A stretch of DNA of 64,000 bases. Origin: Methylobacterium sp. Leaf125. GTDB taxonomy: Bacteria > Pseudomonadota > Alphaproteobacteria > Rhizobiales > Beijerinckiaceae. How positions within the stretch are numbered: the first letter of the stretch is position 1; each line of letters opens with the position of its first letter. The stretch is taken from NCBI RefSeq assembly GCF_001423085.1, contig NZ_LMNU01000004.1, positions 39,203-103,202 on the forward strand, given 5' to 3'. The notes under the pieces were generated by a model. That model did no database searches. It saw only the letters and a list, made by a program, of their open reading frames with translations, and was not told where the DNA came from. The position numbers and the translations under genes are program-made. Of this stretch, positions 61,430 through 64,000 are shown one piece after another.

Positions 61430-62743
61430 ATGACGATGCGCCCCATCCTCCTGACCCACGCGACGCTCTGCGACCCGGCCACGGGCCGCCAGGCGCCCGG
61501 CCACGTCCTCGTGCGCGACGGCCTGATCCAGGAGGTCGGCTGGGGGCCCCTCGCCGGGGTGCCGGACGAGGCCGAAACCGTCGATTGCGGAGGCCACGTC
61601 CTCAGCCCCGGCCTCATCGATCTGCGGGCCTTCGTGGGCGAGCCCGGCGCCGAGCATCGGGAGACCCTGGCCAGCGCCAGCGCGGCGGCGGCGGCCGGCG
61701 GCGTCACCACCCTGGTCTGCATGCCGGATACCAATCCGGTCATCGACGGGCCGGCCATCGTCGACTTCGTACTGCGCCGCGCCCGCGACACGGCCAGCGT
61801 CCACGTCCTGCCGGCCGCCGCCATCACCAAGGGCCTTGCGGGCCAAGAGATGACCGAGTTCGGCCTGCTGCAGGAGGCCGGTGCCGTCGCCTTCACCGAC
61901 GGCCTCAAGGCCGTGACCAATGCCCAGGTCATGCGCCGCGCGCTGACCTATGCCCGCGACTTCGGCGCCCTGCTGATGCAGCACGTGGAGGAGCCGGACC
62001 TCGTCGGCGACGGCGTGATGAACGAGGGCGAGATGGCCTCCCGCCTCGGGCTCCTCGGCATCCCGCGCGAGGCCGAAACGGTGATGCTGGAGCGCGACAT
62101 CCGCCTCGTGCGCCTCACCGGCGCCCGCTACCACGCCGCGATGATCTCCTGTGCCGATTCGATCGAGATCGTGCGCCGGGCCAAGGCGGACGGGTTGCCG
62201 GTCACCTGCGGCGCCTCGGTGAACAACCTCGTCCTGAACGAGGGTGACATCGGGCACTACCGCACCTTCTGCCGGCTCTCGCCGCCACTGCGCCACGAGA
62301 CCGACCGCCTCGCCCTGGTGACCGGCCTCAACGAGGGCGTGATCGACGTCATCGTCTCCGACCACAACCCGCAGGACGTCGAGACCAAGCGCCTGCCCTT
62401 CGCCGAGGCCGCGGACGGGGCGCTGGGGATCGAGACGCTGCTCGGCGCGGCCCTGCGGCTGGTTCATACCGGCGACGTCACCCTGCCGCGCCTGCTGGCC
62501 GCCCTGAGCGCAAGCCCGGCGGCGCTCCTCGGACGACCGGCCGGACGCCTCGCAGCCGGCGCGCCCGCCGACCTGGTGCTGATCGATCCGGACCTGCCCT
62601 ACGTCATCGACAAGCGCGCGCTGAAGTCCCGCTCGAAGAACTCCCCCTTCGACGAGGCGCGCCTCCAGGGGGCCGCCATCCTGACGATGGTGGCGGGCCG
62701 CATCGTCTTCCGCGCCCCCGCCGAGACCGAGGCCGCCGCGTGA
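61430..62743 (+). CDS. pyrC: dihydroorotase-like protein lacking the N-terminal metal His pair
   Basis: This 437-residue protein (ATG at 61430; MRPILLTH at 61436 is an alternative) is of the class I dihydroorotase type by length and sequence: [71 protein letters not shown]. Where true enzymes have DxHxH after PGLID, this one reads [19 protein letters not shown], so the His pair is absent, and the usual metal-bridging Lys region reads FTDGLKAV. Similar sequences sit with pyrB in other Hyphomicrobiales and may be structural partners of aspartate transcarbamoylase rather than catalysts. No pyrB is adjacent here. plsY overlaps its stop. Confidence 0.85.
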   Translation: MTMRPILLTHATLCDPATGRQAPGHVLVRDGLIQEVGWGPLAGVPDEAETVDCGGHVLSPGLIDLRAFVGEPGAEHRETLASASAAAAAGGVTTLVCMPDTNPVIDGPAIVDFVLRRARDTASVHVLPAAAITKGLAGQEMTEFGLLQEAGAVAFTDGLKAVTNAQVMRRALTYARDFGALLMQHVEEPDLVGDGVMNEGEMASRLGLLGIPREAETVMLERDIRLVRLTGARYHAAMISCADSIEIVRRAKADGLPVTCGASVNNLVLNEGDIGHYRTFCRLSPPLRHETDRLALVTGLNEGVIDVIVSDHNPQDVETKRLPFAEAADGALGIETLLGAALRLVHTGDVTLPRLLAALSASPAALLGRPAGRLAAGAPADLVLIDPDLPYVIDKRALKSRSKNSPFDEARLQGAAILTMVAGRIVFRAPAETEAAA

Positions 62744-63348
62744 TCACCCTGGATACCCTGCCCTGGACCCTGCTGCTGGCCGCGCTGGCGGGGGGCTACC
62801 TTCTCGGCTCGATCCCGTTCGGATTGATCCTGACCCGCTATGCCGGGCTCGGCGACGTGCGGGCGATCGGCTCCGGCAACATCGGCGCCACCAACGTGCT
62901 GCGCACCGGGCGCAAGGGTCTCGCGGCCGCGACGCTGCTGGGCGACGCCCTGAAAGGCACGCTGGCGGTGCTCATCGCCGGCCGCTTCGGGCTGGAGGCG
63001 GCCCTCGTCGCCGGCCTCGGCGCCTTCCTGGGGCACCTGTTCCCGGTCTGGCTCGGGTTCAAGGGCGGGAAGGGAGTGGCGACCTTCCTCGGCGTCCTCC
63101 TGGCGCTGAGCCCCCTCGGCCTCCTGGCCTTCGCTGCCATCTGGCTCGGTCTCGCCTTCACGCTGAAATACTCCTCCCTCGCGGCCCTGGCGGCCTCGGG
63201 CCTGACACCCCTCATCCTGTGGGCCCTGGGACAGCCTGCGGTTGCAGGCCTGTTTCTCCTGCTCGCCATCCTGCTATGGTGGAAGCACGCGCCCAACATC
63301 CGTCGGCTGATCGACGGGACCGAGGGGCGCATCGGGCAGAAGGGCTGA
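62740..63348 (+). CDS. plsY: glycerol-3-phosphate acyltransferase PlsY
   Basis: This 202-residue protein has five or six membrane helices and the PlsY signatures GSIPFGLIL, the phosphate-binding [16 protein letters not shown] (about residues 45-60) and [18 protein letters not shown] (about 97-114). It transfers the acyl group from acyl-phosphate to glycerol-3-phosphate, the first step of phospholipid synthesis, at the inner membrane. The GTG start overlaps the previous stop (GTGA), so it is coupled to the dihydroorotase-like gene. Confidence 0.97.
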   Translation: MITLDTLPWTLLLAALAGGYLLGSIPFGLILTRYAGLGDVRAIGSGNIGATNVLRTGRKGLAAATLLGDALKGTLAVLIAGRFGLEAALVAGLGAFLGHLFPVWLGFKGGKGVATFLGVLLALSPLGLLAFAAIWLGLAFTLKYSSLAALAASGLTPLILWALGQPAVAGLFLLLAILLWWKHAPNIRRLIDGTEGRIGQKG

Positions 63349-63379
63349 GGCTCGCCGCCCGCTCCGTGAGGGGAGGGCG

Positions 63380-64000
63380 ATGCAGCTCACTGATGCCCAG
63401 CGTCTCGACTGGCTGCGCCTGATCCGCAGCGAGGGCATCGGCCCGCGCAGCTTCCGCACCCTGGTCAACCGTTTCGGCGGCGCCGGCCCGGCGCTGGACG
63501 CCCTGCCGAACCTCACCGGCCGCAGCGGCCGGCGCATCACGCCGCCGAGCCGGGCCGAGGCCGAGGCCGAGCTCCACGCGGCCAGTCGCCTGGGCGCCCG
63601 CCTGGTCGCCCTCGGGGAGGCGGACTACCCAAAGCTGCTGCAGGCCGCCGATTCGGCGCCGCCGCTGATCGCGATCCGGGGCGAGGCCGCGATCCTGAAT
63701 CGCCCGGCCATCGCCATCGTCGGCTCGCGCAACGCCTCGGCCGCCGGCCTCGCCTTTACCGAGCGCCTCGCCCGCGGGCTCGGCGACGCCGGTCTCGTCG
63801 TGGTCTCGGGTCTGGCGCGCGGCATCGATGCCCGCGCCCATCGGGCCGCCCTGGCGCCCGGCACCGTGGCGGTGCTGGCGGGGGGACAGGATCGGATCTA
63901 CCCGGCCAACCATGCCGCCCTCGTGGAGGCGATCCTGGAGGCGGGCGGGGCGGTGCTGGCCGAGATGCCGATGGGGTGGGAGCCGCGCGGCCGCGACTTT
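63380..64000 (+). CDS. dprA: DNA processing protein DprA (partial, runs off the window)
   Basis: The first 207 residues are present. GAGGGGAGGGC precedes the ATG at 63380. The N-terminal SAM-like region (LDWLRLIRSEGIGPRSFRTL) is followed by the Rossmann core with IAIVGSRNASAAG, VVSGLARGIDARAHRAAL, TVAVLAGGQDRIYPANH and the start of LAEMPMGWEPRGRDF, all diagnostic of DprA/Smf. It loads RecA on incoming single-stranded DNA during transformation. The remaining part lies beyond base 64000. The order plsY-dprA is conserved in Hyphomicrobiales, where topA usually follows. Confidence 0.96.
   Translation, partial: MQLTDAQRLDWLRLIRSEGIGPRSFRTLVNRFGGAGPALDALPNLTGRSGRRITPPSRAEAEAELHAASRLGARLVALGEADYPKLLQAADSAPPLIAIRGEAAILNRPAIAIVGSRNASAAGLAFTERLARGLGDAGLVVVSGLARGIDARAHRAALAPGTVAVLAGGQDRIYPANHAALVEAILEAGGAVLAEMPMGWEPRGRDF

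Overview
The window is about 64 kb of very GC-rich chromosomal DNA from an alphaproteobacterium, most likely Methylobacterium or a close relative in the Hyphomicrobiales. The reasons are the strong GC bias at third codon positions, the gene order dihydroorotase-like / plsY / dprA, ccmAB beside acnA, and a formamidase, aliphatic amidase and Urt-type transporter cluster like that of methylotrophs. There is no rRNA, tRNA, CRISPR array or insertion sequence that I can support. The species assignment is inference from gene content.

Layout. 1-4.7 kb: the end of a membrane protein with an apparent one-base frameshift, a small exported protein, the DNA-repair regulator Ada, and a TonB-dependent outer-membrane receptor. 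5.0-10.8 kb: a complete peptide/nickel-type ABC transporter (binding protein, two permeases, two ATPases). 11-17.9 kb (minus strand): a ring-opening amidohydrolase of the cyanuric acid hydrolase/barbiturase family, a hydantoinase/dihydropyrimidinase, and a PotABCD-like ABC transporter. 18.2-24.5 kb: a branched-chain/urea/amide-type ABC transporter with an amidase-signature enzyme. 24.9-29.8 kb: a DeoR-type regulator, an M20 carbamoylase-like hydrolase, two related choline-kinase-like phosphotransferases and an inositol-monophosphatase-family phosphatase. 30-44.3 kb (minus strand): a multi-PAS hybrid histidine kinase, aliphatic amidase AmiE, an FmdC-like porin, the zinc ribbon FmdB, formamidase FmdA, an alpha/beta hydrolase, and UrtEDCBA. 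44.7-49 kb (plus strand): a histidine kinase fused to an NCS1 purine/cytosine-type permease and its LuxR-type response regulator. 49-56 kb: a soluble PAS chemotaxis receptor, three exported beta-propeller proteins and an OpgC-like membrane protein. 56-64 kb: ccmBA, a broken RelBE-type toxin-antitoxin pair, aconitase, a YegP-like small protein, a dihydroorotase-like protein lacking the metal-binding His pair, plsY, and the start of dprA.

The first two thirds read as a nitrogen-scavenging region. Four transport systems are interleaved with enzymes that release ammonia or carbamoyl groups from small amides, ureides and cyclic amides. By eye I find four exact sigma-54 (RpoN) -24/-12 matches (TGGC-N7-TTGC). 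Each is correctly oriented just upstream of a transporter or porin gene: 4962, 15239 (minus), 18148 and 36308 (minus). Near matches lie before the permease-kinase gene (44617) and urtB (42978, minus). This suggests that separate operons for different nitrogen sources form one RpoN-controlled regulon, with the permease-fused kinase as a candidate local sensor. Short GC-rich hairpins sit between binding-protein and permease genes and between convergent genes. Short tandem duplications are found at or near the 3' ends of several genes.
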